Origin: Odoribacter laneus YIT 12061 | Lineage (GTDB): Bacteria; Bacteroidota; Bacteroidia; Bacteroidales; Marinifilaceae | Assembly (NCBI RefSeq): GCF_000243215.1 | Contig: NZ_JH594596.1 | Location: 581,872-645,871 of the forward strand | Length of the DNA: 64,000 bases | Direction of reading: 5' to 3' | Shown here: piece after piece, positions 1 to 8,159 of the stretch | Position numbering within the stretch: position 1 is the stretch's first letter | Layout: each line of letters begins with the position of its first letter | The notes under the pieces: generated by a model | Database searches by the model: none | What the model saw: only the letters and a program-made list of their open reading frames with translations | What the model was told of the DNA's origin: nothing | Made by a program: the position numbers and the translations under genes

Positions 1-1
1 C

Positions 2-1042
2 CGCTTGCAATCGTTGTGTGACGGCATTGTTGGGCGAATGTTCAATGGCACGCCCTTAAGCGACCAGCAATTATTTGACACAAATGTAATTATCGACATT
101 TCAAGGGTTAAATCATCTGAAACCAAGTCGCTTATTATGGGTCTGCTTGTGCTGAAATTGAACGAATATCGTTCATCTGAGCACAAGGGTATGAACTTGC
201 CACTTCGCCATATTACTGTTCTTGAAGAAGCCCACAACCTACTCAAAAGGACTTCTACCGCACAATCGGCTGAATCTTCGAATGTCGCAGGTATGGCCGT
301 GGAAAAGATAGCAAACAGTATGGCTGAAATGCGTACATACGGCGAAGGTTTTATCATTGCAGACCAATCGCCATCAATGCTCGATCTTGCCGCTATACGA
401 AATACTAATACAAAAATTCTCATGGCTCTTCCCGAAAAGGAAGATAGAGAAGCCGCTGGTAAATCCATCGGACTTGATGATAGCCACATTGAGGAAATAT
501 CAAAACTGAAAACCGGTGAGGCCATCATCTATCAAACATCTTGGGAAGAACCTGTAAGAACAAAAGTTTTCTATTGCCCCATAGAAAGTACACCGTGGTC
601 TTACAAATTCAGTTACTCATCATTAGACGCGCATAATTCAGCTGCTCTTGCAGAGATTTTTAATATTCTCTACAAATGCTATACTTCAGTTGGTGCTGAC
701 ATTAACCGCGCTGAGTTCTTTGCATTGCTTGCCAAGTCAACCATCTCAGGAGGTAGACTTGGCAAAATCAAGCAAAAATTGAATAGCATAATAAAACCCT
801 CTAATGATGACATTGCATTTATCTTTGTAACCATAGTAGGCACTTCAATTTTTGAATCCGCATCTAAATCTTCGGATGTGGATGTTATGAATGCAAACAT
901 TACTCGCTCACTCTCAGAGGTAACAGGGCTTTCTGTTGATTCAAGAATGAGAACATTCTTGAATATGTATATGAAAGGTTGCAGCGACAGAATGAATAAT
1001 GCTTTTTACAAAGGTTGGCTTGAAGCCACATTAAACAAATAA
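2..1042 (+). CDS. HerA/DUF87-like ATPase, C-terminal part (cut by window edge)
   Basis: The frame is open to the left edge; the first in-window start-like codon is a TTG at base 5, so the N-terminus with the Walker A motif lies outside. The visible part has a Walker B segment (HITVLEEAHNLL), then a stretch typical of HerA-type hexameric translocases (IADQSPSMLDLAAIRNTNTK, followed by ALPEKEDRE). HerA-like ATPases translocate DNA or act as motors for partner nucleases, and free-standing versions are common in defence islands. Here the gene lies two bases upstream of an HExxH protein, which suggests one transcript. The family call rests on motifs seen; the role is inferred. A conjugation coupling ATPase is an alternative, but the neighbours do not support it. 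Confidence 0.75.
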   Translation, partial: RLQSLCDGIVGRMFNGTPLSDQQLFDTNVIIDISRVKSSETKSLIMGLLVLKLNEYRSSEHKGMNLPLRHITVLEEAHNLLKRTSTAQSAESSNVAGMAVEKIANSMAEMRTYGEGFIIADQSPSMLDLAAIRNTNTKILMALPEKEDREAAGKSIGLDDSHIEEISKLKTGEAIIYQTSWEEPVRTKVFYCPIESTPWSYKFSYSSLDAHNSAALAEIFNILYKCYTSVGADINRAEFFALLAKSTISGGRLGKIKQKLNSIIKPSNDDIAFIFVTIVGTSIFESASKSSDVDVMNANITRSLSEVTGLSVDSRMRTFLNMYMKGCSDRMNNAFYKGWLEATLNK

Positions 1043-1044
1043 TT

Positions 1045-2376
1045 ATGGACCCAATTACAGGTGCTATCGTAAAAGAAGTTGCTAAAGAAGCAGCTGAAAA
1101 AGTGGCAGAGAAATCTGCCGACATGGCTCTGAATTATACGGCCGATAAGATAGATGAAGCTACGCGACCGGATAAAGAGAGCAATGCACTCCGTACATGT
1201 GAGAAAATTACTAATGCAATCGAGGCTGGTACCCTATCGGATGCAGCTATTGAGACGAGAGTTGAAGCCTCGGCTCATAGTGCTTGCCTTTTCTTTGGTA
1301 TTCCCGATGCTGAATTAACAGAAGGTGGTGCTATTGGTGTGTATCGCAACTGCGATATATTCGTAGGTAACGATGTCTTTGAATATAATTTAGAGCAATT
1401 CAAAGATATGGGCTGCGTTTCGTTCGAGGATATGACCAAAGTTTGGGCACATGAATGCGGCCACCGCATTTTGCGCATGGACTTTCAAGAGCCTTGGCCC
1501 CAAGAACTTGGTGCAGATTTCTTCTCGGGTGTCCGCTCCGAAATGTTAGGATTGCCAAGTAGCAATTTTGAGGAAATGTTAGCTTCCACAAAAGCATCGC
1601 CTTCTCATCCTAACGGCATTATTAGAGTCAGGGCTATTGAATATGGCCGCGAGGTCGTTCGACAGCTCCAAGCGCAAGGCATAACCCCAACCATAGAGAA
1701 TTGCAAAGCAGCTTTTGCTAATTCACCCTTTGCTCAAGTCTCTCACGAAAATTTCCAAAGAGAGGGTAAATTGGCTGCTTTTGTAGATGATAAAGCATGG
1801 CACGAAAAGAACGCCAAAACAGCACAGGAAAACGCTAACTACTACACGAAAGAAGCTGCTAAAGCTGTAGAAAGAGGAGATTACTCTCACGCCAAAGACT
1901 TAGAACAGAAAGCCCAGTTCTATCAGCACAAGGCAAATGACGAGATGAAAGCAGCTTCTTCTTGTACTAAACTCGTTGATGCAGAAGCTACTACTGATAC
2001 CGCTGAAGTATCCACTGACGTTGAAATTCGTCGTAAAGGAGGTGGTTACGATTCCTTAGATTGGGGTTGGAAGGATACTCCTCCGCATGAAAAGCATCAT
2101 ATGCCATCCAACGCCAGCTCTCACCTTGAAACTGGAGAGGGTCCCTGCATTGCTATGGAATATGAAGACCATGTTCAAACAGCAAGCTGGGGTAATTCTC
2201 GAGATGCAAGAGCCTACGCCGCTGCTCAAAAAGAACTTATAGAACAAGGCAAGTTCAGAGAAGCATTGCAAATGGACATTGATGATATCCATTCTAAATT
2301 TGGCGATAAGTACGATGACGCTATTGCACAAATGTTAGAATACGTTGATGAATTAGAACGAAACAATAAAATCTGA
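1045..2376 (+). CDS. HExxH zinc-metalloprotease-like protein
   Basis: The 443-aa protein opens with an Ala/Lys/Glu-rich amphipathic stretch (residues 6-40). A zinc-protease signature HECGH follows at about 136-140 in TKVWAHECGHRIL, with ELGADFF at 154-160 as a likely source of the third ligand. A segment SHPNGIIRVRAIEYG resembles the region after the active site in M48-type peptidases. The part after residue 255 is helical and charged (coiled-coil-like AQENANYY... KDLEQKAQFYQHKAND). No signal peptide is visible, so a cytoplasmic enzyme is likely. It starts 2 bases after the HerA-like gene and ends 4 bases before the next gene, so the three probably form an operon. Substrate and pathway are unknown. 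Confidence 0.65.
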   Translation: MDPITGAIVKEVAKEAAEKVAEKSADMALNYTADKIDEATRPDKESNALRTCEKITNAIEAGTLSDAAIETRVEASAHSACLFFGIPDAELTEGGAIGVYRNCDIFVGNDVFEYNLEQFKDMGCVSFEDMTKVWAHECGHRILRMDFQEPWPQELGADFFSGVRSEMLGLPSSNFEEMLASTKASPSHPNGIIRVRAIEYGREVVRQLQAQGITPTIENCKAAFANSPFAQVSHENFQREGKLAAFVDDKAWHEKNAKTAQENANYYTKEAAKAVERGDYSHAKDLEQKAQFYQHKANDEMKAASSCTKLVDAEATTDTAEVSTDVEIRRKGGGYDSLDWGWKDTPPHEKHHMPSNASSHLETGEGPCIAMEYEDHVQTASWGNSRDARAYAAAQKELIEQGKFREALQMDIDDIHSKFGDKYDDAIAQMLEYVDELERNNKI

Positions 2377-2380
2377 AAAT

Positions 2381-2758
2381 ATGGAACTTACTCCTTATAT
2401 TAAAGTCGGAAATATCGCTTTTAATGAAAAGCGTTCTCTCGTTAGGGTTGATTATCCTAACTTTCGAGAGTTCAAAAAGACCCCAATAAGCAGGAACACT
2501 ACAGACGCTTATCCCGGTTTTCACGTTTTCTATGATATCAATAACGAAGTTGAAGCAGTCGAGTTTTTCCATGGTGAGTTATTGACACTTAACGGAGTTA
2601 ACCTCTTTAGCTTATCAAAAGCAGAGTTTATTAACAAATTCCCCAGTTGCATTGATGAGGACAGCTCTCTCAACTGTGTAAAAGAAGGCTTTATGGTTTC
2701 TTTTGCTCATAATGTCGTTGATGGAATACTCGTTTACAGAAAAGGTTATTGGGATTGA
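2381..2758 (+). CDS. uncharacterised 125-aa protein
   Basis: Not recognised. It starts four bases after the HExxH gene on the same strand, so it is probably the third gene of that operon. The protein has no membrane segment or signal peptide. It reads as a small mixed alpha/beta domain (WYF-free, with repeated aromatic/charged strands such as EVEAVEFFHGELLTLNGVNLF). Immediately after its stop the sequence changes to RNA-like inverted repeats, so the operon may have been longer before the intron-like sequence and the mobA region were joined to it. Confidence 0.6.
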   Translation: MELTPYIKVGNIAFNEKRSLVRVDYPNFREFKKTPISRNTTDAYPGFHVFYDINNEVEAVEFFHGELLTLNGVNLFSLSKAEFINKFPSCIDEDSSLNCVKEGFMVSFAHNVVDGILVYRKGYWD

Positions 2759-2852
2759 CATAAGGCTTGGACATACTGGCTACCGCCGTCAAACTAAGCT
2801 CACTACCGCTCATCGAGCCTTAGGCCTCGCCCCATTCGTGCAAATCTTAACG

Positions 2853-2912
2853 CGAACACTTCACAACTCCCTTGAACCGTTCAGCCGAATCAAGTGAGTT
2901 GTGAAGTGTTCG
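2853..2912. repeat. 17-bp perfect inverted repeat
   Basis: CGAACACTTCACAACTC at 2853-2869 is perfectly complementary to 2896-2912. The loop itself contains CTTGA/TCAAG arms that extend the stem after one mismatch. It lies just upstream of the group II intron-like sequence and may be part of the same RNA. There is no T-run, so it is not an obvious terminator. Confidence 0.7.
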
Positions 2913-2919
2913 TCCGACA

Positions 2920-3124
2920 TGGGTATAATCTAGTGGGTACAAGTCCCTAACGCGGCTAATAGTGGCAAGCGTACAGCCAAAGACAACGCAAGACTCCGAG
3001 TCGAGAATAAACAAAATCGGTAAAGTATGTAACCGCCATATGCGGACCCGCTTGTATGGTGGTGTGAGAGGACAAGTGAACACGAAAGGAGGCGAACATC
3101 TCTGATTAGTGTTCACCTCCTACT
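2920..3124 (+). ncRNA. group II intron 3'-end-like RNA (ORF-less remnant)
   Basis: At 3032-3063 ACCGCCATA pairs with TATGGTGGT around an inner GCGG/CGCT-type hairpin. This gives the size and shape of group II intron domain V, and the following GTGTGAGAGGAC is the usual linker. A second hairpin at 3087-3121 (AGGAGGCGAACA / TGTTCACCTCCT) has an A opposite a C, with that A about eight bases before a TAC end: a domain VI-like branch-point arrangement. No reverse transcriptase is present, and the 5' GUGYG end is not clear. On the minus strand the same domain VI hairpin could also serve as the mobA terminator. The call is structural and inferred. Confidence 0.45.
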
Positions 3125-3133
3125 TGATTTTCA

Positions 3134-3577
3134 TCAATCGGTAATTGAATGCTTATGGATTTGCACTTGTTGCCACTTCGCCTCCATTTCCCTTGATAAT
3201 TCTACAATCTGACGGCTCACCCTCACAAGGTCTATGGTGCATTTCTCTAACTTGTAGAGCAATGCCATCGCTTTCTTCTCCGAGAAATGGATGCGTAGTT
3301 CCTTCACGACCTGATTGTAGTTCGTGCCGATGGCACGGAACTGCGCATGGAAGTCTGACAGCTTGGTGTAGTAATCCACCAGTGTCTTGTCCACTTTCAG
3401 CACCTTGAACTTCTGCCCGAAGAAATGCGCCTTGAGAAAGACGGCTTTCGCGTACACCTGTGATTCCTCGTACATGGTGAGAAACCTGTTCCATTCCACA
3501 TCGTCGAAACGCACCATCACGCAGTGCGTCTTTGGGTTCAACTTGGGATTTCTCCCGTACCTACTCTTCTTTTTCAT
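3134..3577 (-). CDS. mobA: MobA-type relaxosome accessory protein
   Basis: The 147-aa basic protein begins MKKKSRYGRNPKLNPKTHCV and continues with an MRF-like ribbon-helix-helix region (VMVRFDDVEWNRFLTMYEES). This is the pattern of the small DNA-binding MobA proteins of Bacteroides conjugative transposons, which bind oriT and help the MobB relaxase nick. The middle (FRAIGTNYNQVVKELR) matches the conserved NQ-rich core of mobilization accessory proteins. The relaxase gene that normally follows on this strand is missing; the intron-like sequence begins 10 bases after the stop, so the mobilization module is truncated. The inverted-repeat region upstream (3643-3769) is the probable oriT. Confidence 0.75.
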   Translation of the reverse strand: MKKKSRYGRNPKLNPKTHCVMVRFDDVEWNRFLTMYEESQVYAKAVFLKAHFFGQKFKVLKVDKTLVDYYTKLSDFHAQFRAIGTNYNQVVKELRIHFSEKKAMALLYKLEKCTIDLVRVSRQIVELSREMEAKWQQVQIHKHSITD

Positions 3578-3642
3578 GCTTCTTATCTTTCTATTTTATG
3601 GTTTATCCATTGTTTAATCTTTGATTAAGGAACCCCGAAATT

Positions 3643-3769
3643 ATCCGACTGCGGAGGATAATTCTGCCCACGGCGGTGCAAGGATTTTCAGTTACTTAGA
3701 ATTATTCGGGTAACTGAAAATATATCTTGCTGTGTCTTTGAGGACACGAGAATCCTCCGCTTGTCGGAT
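3643..3769. other. candidate oriT with nested inverted repeats
   Basis: Two inverted repeats are nested between mobA and the DUF3408 gene. The outer arms are ATCCGACTGCGGAGGAT (3643-3659) and ATCCTCCGCTTGTCGGAT (3752-3769), complementary apart from a 1-2 base bulge. The inner arms TTTTCAGTTAC (3685-3695) and GTAACTGAAAA (3710-3720) are perfectly complementary around a 14-base loop. Position beside mobA and this structure fit a transfer origin. The alternative is an operator for the divergent or downstream genes. No nick site can be assigned. Confidence 0.5.
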
Positions 3770-3856
3770 TGGTTTGTGAGTGCAATAACTCACTGGGGAT
3801 GTCGGTCAAACCGATGGAGTGCATCCACCGGCTTGACCGGTTCCACCGCAGTCCGT

Positions 3857-4366
3857 TCAGAGCTTGCGCCACTGCTCGATGTCTTCCCGATAGGTTTCAA
3901 GGTGCTGGCGGACGAGATTCTCGACCATCCCCGATGCGCTCATGCCCCTGCCGCCGAAGTAGCGGACAATCCTGTCCAAGCTGTCGCGTACCTCGCCGCT
4001 GACGAACACGGGCTTGCGGTCGGTAATCTTGGGGACTTGCAGGTAAGTGGTGCGGTACTCGTCCAACGACAGCCTGCGCTGCTTGCTGCTGATGCGTTTC
4101 TGCGGCAATGCCGCCTTTCCGGGTAGGTCCCTTGTGCTTCCTTCAAGCACTTCATTCGCCGCTTCCTCTGCTGGTTCTTCCGTTACGGCGGTCTTCGCTT
4201 CCGAGGTGTCGGGAGCATCGGCAGGTTCCGGCTTGTCCGTCTCCAAACCGATACGCTTGTAGAGGTCGTTCAAGGATGTCCTGTCACGGGATTCCCTGCG
4301 ACTCATTCTTTCCACGATTTCCTGAGCTTGCTGCTCACTGATGGTTGATTCTTTTCTTGTTGCCAT
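3857..4366 (-). CDS. DUF3408 (TraB/TraC-like) conjugation protein
   Basis: The 169-aa protein has an acidic, Pro/Ala/Glu-rich disordered middle (residues 45-85). Its conserved C-terminal domain contains RRLSLDEYRTTYLQVPKI... KPVFVSGEVRDSLDRIVRYFGGRGMSASGMVENLV, the signature of DUF3408 proteins from Bacteroides conjugative transposons. It is usually found near oriT, next to a ParA-like TraA. No ParA gene is present here. It is on the same strand as mobA, 280 bases upstream of it, with the probable oriT between. A DNA-binding, relaxosome-related role is inferred from the ribbon-helix-helix-like C-terminus. Confidence 0.7.
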   Translation of the reverse strand: MATRKESTISEQQAQEIVERMSRRESRDRTSLNDLYKRIGLETDKPEPADAPDTSEAKTAVTEEPAEEAANEVLEGSTRDLPGKAALPQKRISSKQRRLSLDEYRTTYLQVPKITDRKPVFVSGEVRDSLDRIVRYFGGRGMSASGMVENLVRQHLETYREDIEQWRKL

Positions 4367-4844
4367 AAAAACAAATTGATTAAGTTATTACTGTGGTCTT
4401 GGTCTGCACCTCGACCGATTATCGTCAGCGAAATAAGGTGTTTTAATGCAGTCAGTCAAGCGTTTGGATTCGATTCGGCAATTTTGTGTGGCTTTGCTTA
4501 ATGCCAGTCTGAACTTCGGTGCAGACTTCACCGATTTGCCGGAATGATTGAATCAGACGAGATGCGATGCGGAAGAGAAATAAGGGCTTATTTCCAATCC
4601 TGCCGATGGCTTGTTCCGCCTCGTCAAGAATAAGGCAATGGAAGCCTTCCCCCTTACCTTATTATAATAAAGGAGCAACTGCCAACGAAGAGAGTATATT
4701 TTACGGAGGCATAGACGTTGCCACCCCGGACAAGTGCTACATCGTTGTGCCACAAGCTGCCAGTTTTGAAAAATCCATTGTTTTATAAATGTTTACCATT
4801 TTCTTTGCAGCGAGAAGAAGCAATGACAACAATAAATGAAGTAT
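4367..4844. other. 478-bp intergenic stretch between divergent genes
   Basis: This lies between the leftward DUF3408 gene and the rightward HTH pair, so it must hold both promoters. No coding sequence convinced me: the short open frames here have no recognisable motif and no good start context. No clear TAnnTTTG box or strong hairpin was found. In intact elements a ParA-type gene often sits in this position, but no remnant of one is readable. Confidence 0.4.
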
Positions 4845-5156
4845 ATGGAAATAGTATCAATCGAAAGAAAGACCTTTGAGGCGATGGTCGCCAAGTTCGA
4901 CCATTTTGTCCGCCGCATGGATGCCATCTGCCAGCGGCACGGAGAGAAGAAGATGACGGAGTGGATGTACAATCAGGACGTATGCCAAATGCTGAACATC
5001 AGCCCACGCACATTGCAGACCCTGCGGGACAACGGCACGCTTGCCTACTCGCAGATAAACCACAAGACGTATTACCGCCCCGAAGACGTTCAACGCATCG
5101 TATCTGTCGTGGAAGACAGGCGTAAGGATGCGAAGTTCAAAGGAAAGGCAATCTAA
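4845..5156 (+). CDS. small HTH (excisionase-like) protein, first of pair
   Basis: The start is set at MEIVSIERKTFEAMV (4845), which matches the N-termini of its paralogues in this window; an in-frame ATG three codons earlier is possible. The N-terminal 45 residues are helical. A MerR/HTH_17-type domain follows (MYNQDVCQMLNISPRTLQTL, then RDNGTLAYSQINHKTYYRPEDVQRI). In Bacteroides elements such proteins act with the integrase in excision or regulate it. The partner at 5193 has the second subtype, and this two-subtype pairing recurs several times in the window. Confidence 0.7.
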   Translation: MEIVSIERKTFEAMVAKFDHFVRRMDAICQRHGEKKMTEWMYNQDVCQMLNISPRTLQTLRDNGTLAYSQINHKTYYRPEDVQRIVSVVEDRRKDAKFKGKAI

Positions 5157-5192
5157 TCACTGAATACAATAAACCCACTAAATCCAAAGTAT

Positions 5193-5498
5193 ATGAATGA
5201 ACTGATTAACAAGGACAGCGAGTGGATAATCCACTTCATGGGCAGCATCGACCGCCTGCTGGACAGCTTCGAGCGTATGACCGCCAACTATCGTCCGACA
5301 CTGGGCGGCGAGCGTTTCTTTACCGACAAGGAGGTATCGGCACGGCTGAAAGTGAGCCGCCGGACTTTGCAGGATTACCGTAACGAAGGACGGATACCCT
5401 ACATCCAGTTGGGCGGCAAAATCCTCTACCGTGAATCGGACATCGAGCGGATGCTTGCTGACGGCTACCGCTCCGCATACCGACTGACGGGTACATGA
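5193..5498 (+). CDS. small HTH (excisionase-like) protein, second of pair
   Basis: The 101-aa protein has an N-terminal helix, then GGERFFTDKEVSARLKVSRR... TLQDYRNEGRIPYIQLGGKILYRESDIERML. This is the winged-HTH with the YRESDIE ending typical of the second partner in these pairs. It lies 36 bases after the first HTH gene, on the same strand. A strong bidirectional terminator follows at 5575-5634, marking the end of the transcript. It is probably a DNA-binding recombination directionality or regulatory factor; its exact targets are unknown. Confidence 0.7.
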   Translation: MNELINKDSEWIIHFMGSIDRLLDSFERMTANYRPTLGGERFFTDKEVSARLKVSRRTLQDYRNEGRIPYIQLGGKILYRESDIERMLADGYRSAYRLTGT

Positions 5499-5574
5499 TT
5501 TTCTTGAAGGAGCGCAGTTTGCCGTCTGCCCTATAATTGCGCCAGCAATGAAGCTTCGGCAAATAAAGAAAAAA

Positions 5575-5634
5575 GGAACGGCTTACAGATGAAGCGCCAA
5601 AATCCTGCTTCGTCTGTAAGCCGTTCCTTTTTTT
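5575..5634. terminator. strong bidirectional terminator
   Basis: GGAACGGCTTACAGATGAAGC (5575-5595) pairs with 5607-5627 with a single G-T wobble, followed by seven Ts, and there is an A-rich run on the left side for the other strand. It separates the HTH pair from the leftward rhuM-like/integrase operon. The rest of 5635-5850 holds no gene; a TACCTTTG box at 5804-5811 is a possible weak promoter. Confidence 0.85.
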
Positions 5635-5850
5635 CTGTCTTCTGATTTCCGTCAGTCGCTTGTTTCCGTTGCCGGATGCCTTTCTTGCGTATGGCAGGCA
5701 AGGGCAAGGTTTTCGGGCTGAATACGCTCAAACCTGTTTGAGGAAGATTTTGCCCGAAACGGCTCTGCCGCCCGACCTTGCCACTGCCACCAGAGCCATA
5801 CGCTACCTTTGCATCCGTGCATCGGGAACAAGTGGCTGACGGAATGAACC

Positions 5851-6225
5851 TCAACTATACCATCGGTTGTTATCTCTGCCGCAGGAAACAAGCAATGTAA
5901 CCGAAGTTCCTATTGTTCCGGCACTCGCTTTATTGATTACAAACTGTCTGAACGAGATACTTTCTTTGCTGCGTATTCTGAATGCAATGGCTATAATCAT
6001 TTCAAGGCTGTAAACGTCATAGCTGATTCCGTCCGCTTGCTTGACGTATTTCATTGTGTCCAGTTCACTCACTTCCTTGTTCTTGTATATGGAACGGATT
6101 GCCTTGCGGACATGGCAGGAGAACACGCCGAACAGGTCGGCTATCTCCTGTTGCGTCATCCATACGGGTACGGTCGGCATAGTGACTGCACCCGTTTCAC
6201 TGATTGTAATGATTCCCCTGTTCAT
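5851..6225 (-). CDS. RhuM-like N-terminal domain DNA-binding protein
   Basis: The 124-aa protein contains PVWMTQQEIADLFGVFSCHV, then RKAIRSIYKNKEVSE. A conserved YDVYSLEMIIAIAFRIRSKES-type segment follows; this combination resembles the N-terminal part of RhuM/phage antirepressor-like proteins. It starts two bases after the integrase stop, with an AAGGAG ribosome-binding site inside the end of the integrase gene, so it is translationally coupled to it. Proteins of this type are common companions of integrases in Bacteroides elements. The last 25 residues are not similar to anything I recognise. Confidence 0.55.
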   Translation of the reverse strand: MNRGIITISETGAVTMPTVPVWMTQQEIADLFGVFSCHVRKAIRSIYKNKEVSELDTMKYVKQADGISYDVYSLEMIIAIAFRIRSKESISFRQFVINKASAGTIGTSVTLLVSCGRDNNRWYS

Positions 6226-6226
6226 A

Positions 6227-7468
6227 CTACTCCTTATTTAATGTTGTCTGTTTGTGGTTGTTTGTCTTTTCGCCAGCCGAAACGTCCTTTCTTCGTTCCA
6301 TCAGCTTGTCCATGTCCTTTGAGATTTTATCATCGGTTATCCGGGCATATCCCTGTGTGGTTCGGATGTTTGAGTGTCCCATCATCTTGGCAATGCTTTC
6401 GATAGGTATATCCGCCGAAATCAGAAACGTTCCGAAGCTGTGACGACTTTGATGATAGCTCAAATTATCTTCTTTGCCAATGATTACGCCTATCTCGTGA
6501 ATCTCAAACCACAGGGCATCACGGCTCGGAAGCGGGAACACGGGCTGTTCGTCATCGGTCGTATTGTATAGTGACAATATCCGCTCCGCTATGGGATGTA
6601 GGGGAATGAACGCCTCTACACTCGTTTTCTTGCGGTTGATGCGGATGAATCGTCTGCCCTCCGCATTCGTCCCGATATGGTGCGGATGCAGGAGTTTTAT
6701 ATCCACATACGCCAACCCCGTCAGCGTGGAAAAGATGAAAGCCCGCCTTGCAAGTTCCTGACGCTTGTCGTACATCGGGGTGGAGAGAATTCTCTTGAAT
6801 TCCTCACGGCTGATGTACTTGTGCCTTGCCTCCGGCTTTGGCTCATATTCCAAATCCTCACAGGGGTTCACACGGATAATATCCCTGTCCACGGCAAGAT
6901 AAAGCAGGCGGTTCAGCCAGCACATGCATTTGTTGGTCTGGGATGAACTGAAATTCTTGCACTTCTTCAAAAACGCCTTGTAGGACTTGCCGAAATCTTC
7001 CGTCACTTCCTCAAAAGCGATGTCCTTCTTCCTGAAAGACGCGAGGTAGTCCACCAGATACTTCTGATAGTACATTGAACCTCGGTAAGTGGAGATTGAA
7101 TCTATTTCCTCGGAATGTTTCCTCAACCGCTCCCTTTCCCATTCGCCCATTTGCAGGAGGGTGGTCGGGTGGATGTTGTTCAAGGTGATATGGTTTTTCA
7201 ATATCTCCGCACTGACCACGCCCTGCGATTTCAGGATTTCCTCGTATGCCTCTGAAATGAGCCGGAGGTATTCCTGCAAGCGGTTGTTCTCCCTTGCGGA
7301 CTTTATCTCGTTCTTCCTGCCGTTCCAGTCTTCCGGGCGGCAATAGATTCCCGTGCTGACGGCTGTCTGCTTTCCGTCAATGGTTATGCGGCAAAGGATG
7401 CCTGTCGTTCCGTCCGCCTTCACCCTGCTGCGGTTGATGTAGGGTAACAATGAAAATGTACTTCGCAT
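6227..7468 (-). CDS. tyrosine recombinase (integrase)
   Basis: The 413-aa protein has an arm-binding N-terminus (FSLLPYINRSRVKADGTTGI), a SAM-like core-binding domain (about 100-200) and a catalytic domain. Catalytic residues seen are Lys (INRKKTSVEA), HxxR (YHQSRHSFGTF), His (MMGHSNIRTTQ) and Tyr (GYARITDD). The first catalytic Arg is replaced by Ala in STLTGLAYVDIK, as is common in the IntDOT-like family. It is the second of two tandem integrase genes; the one upstream (minus strand) was split by the 13-kb insertion. A few bases separate it from the coupled RhuM-like gene. It probably integrates or excises the element carrying mobA. Confidence 0.9.
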   Translation of the reverse strand: MRSTFSLLPYINRSRVKADGTTGILCRITIDGKQTAVSTGIYCRPEDWNGRKNEIKSARENNRLQEYLRLISEAYEEILKSQGVVSAEILKNHITLNNIHPTTLLQMGEWERERLRKHSEEIDSISTYRGSMYYQKYLVDYLASFRKKDIAFEEVTEDFGKSYKAFLKKCKNFSSSQTNKCMCWLNRLLYLAVDRDIIRVNPCEDLEYEPKPEARHKYISREEFKRILSTPMYDKRQELARRAFIFSTLTGLAYVDIKLLHPHHIGTNAEGRRFIRINRKKTSVEAFIPLHPIAERILSLYNTTDDEQPVFPLPSRDALWFEIHEIGVIIGKEDNLSYHQSRHSFGTFLISADIPIESIAKMMGHSNIRTTQGYARITDDKISKDMDKLMERRKDVSAGEKTNNHKQTTLNKE

Positions 7469-7489
7469 ATCGTTTTCTGTATTAAAGGG

Positions 7490-7917
7490 TTAAAGAACTA
7501 ATTGAAAATCCTTGGTGGCTTCTATGAACTTGTCCATGTCCTCGAAAAGCTTCTTCGGGCTGACACGGGCATATACCTGTGTCGTGGAAATGTCGGAGTG
7601 CCCCAACATCCGGCTGATGGTCTCTATCGGCACGCCAGCTTCGAGGGTTATCAGCGAGGCGAAACTATGCCTCGCCTGATGGTAGCACAAGTTATCCTTG
7701 ATACCAGCCAGTGCAGCCAACGCCTTCATGTGTCGCTTCATGTTCGGGTGATGGATTATCGGGAAGAGCGTTTTCCGTGTCTCGTCCTTGTATTTTTCAA
7801 GCAGGGCTAACGCTTCGGGTAGTAGTTTGACGCTCGCCCTGTGCTCGTTTTTCTTCCTGCGGTATTTCAGCCACAATGCCCCGTCGTCGTCCGTGTATAG
7901 GTTCTCTTCCGTGATGG
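7490..7917 (-). pseudogene. C-terminal half of split tyrosine recombinase
   Basis: It encodes the catalytic end of an integrase: ITEENLYTDDDGALWLKYRR..., CYHQARHSFASLITL, MLGHSDISTTQVYARVSP. Reading upstream on the minus strand, homology stops at 7917, where the inserted element begins; codons beyond that point belong to the element. The missing N-terminal half is at 20896-21688 on the same strand. Joining base 20896 to 7917 gives GTGAGTTCCATCACGGAA, reading V-S-S-I-T-E in frame, and one ORF of 406 codons. The gene is interrupted rather than decayed. Confidence 0.9.
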
Positions 7918-7946
7918 CACCACTTTTAAAAGACTTCAAATTTGGT

Positions 7947-8072
7947 AAATCCCTGAATATTAAACATTTCAGGGATTTTCTTTTTCTCCCAATCCGCATA
8001 TTTTTGGCAAAACAACGCACTTCCGTAGTGCTAAATCGTGGACAATTTTAGTCTCGAAAAAAATGTCCACGA
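7947..8072. repeat. two hairpins at the integrase end of the element
   Basis: AAATCCCTGAA (7947-7957) pairs with TTTCAGGGATTT (about 7967-7978), and TCGTGGACA (8036-8044) pairs with TGTCCACGA (8064-8072). An equivalent pair with related sequence stands at the same distance before the truncated integrase at 38238. These are probably structural or protein-binding sites of the attachment region of this element family. The first, followed by TTTTC, could also block read-through from the host. Confidence 0.6.
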
Positions 8073-8159
8073 ATTGTACCGTAAGTCGTTGATTGTCTTA
8101 TCGTTTGACTCTTGCTATTCTGCACGATTCAGTAACTTTAAACATTAATTTTTTAGAGT

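Noticed and set aside
5531-5854. 107-codon frame left of the rhuM-like gene
   Set aside because: It crosses a strong terminator hairpin and has no family-like sequence.
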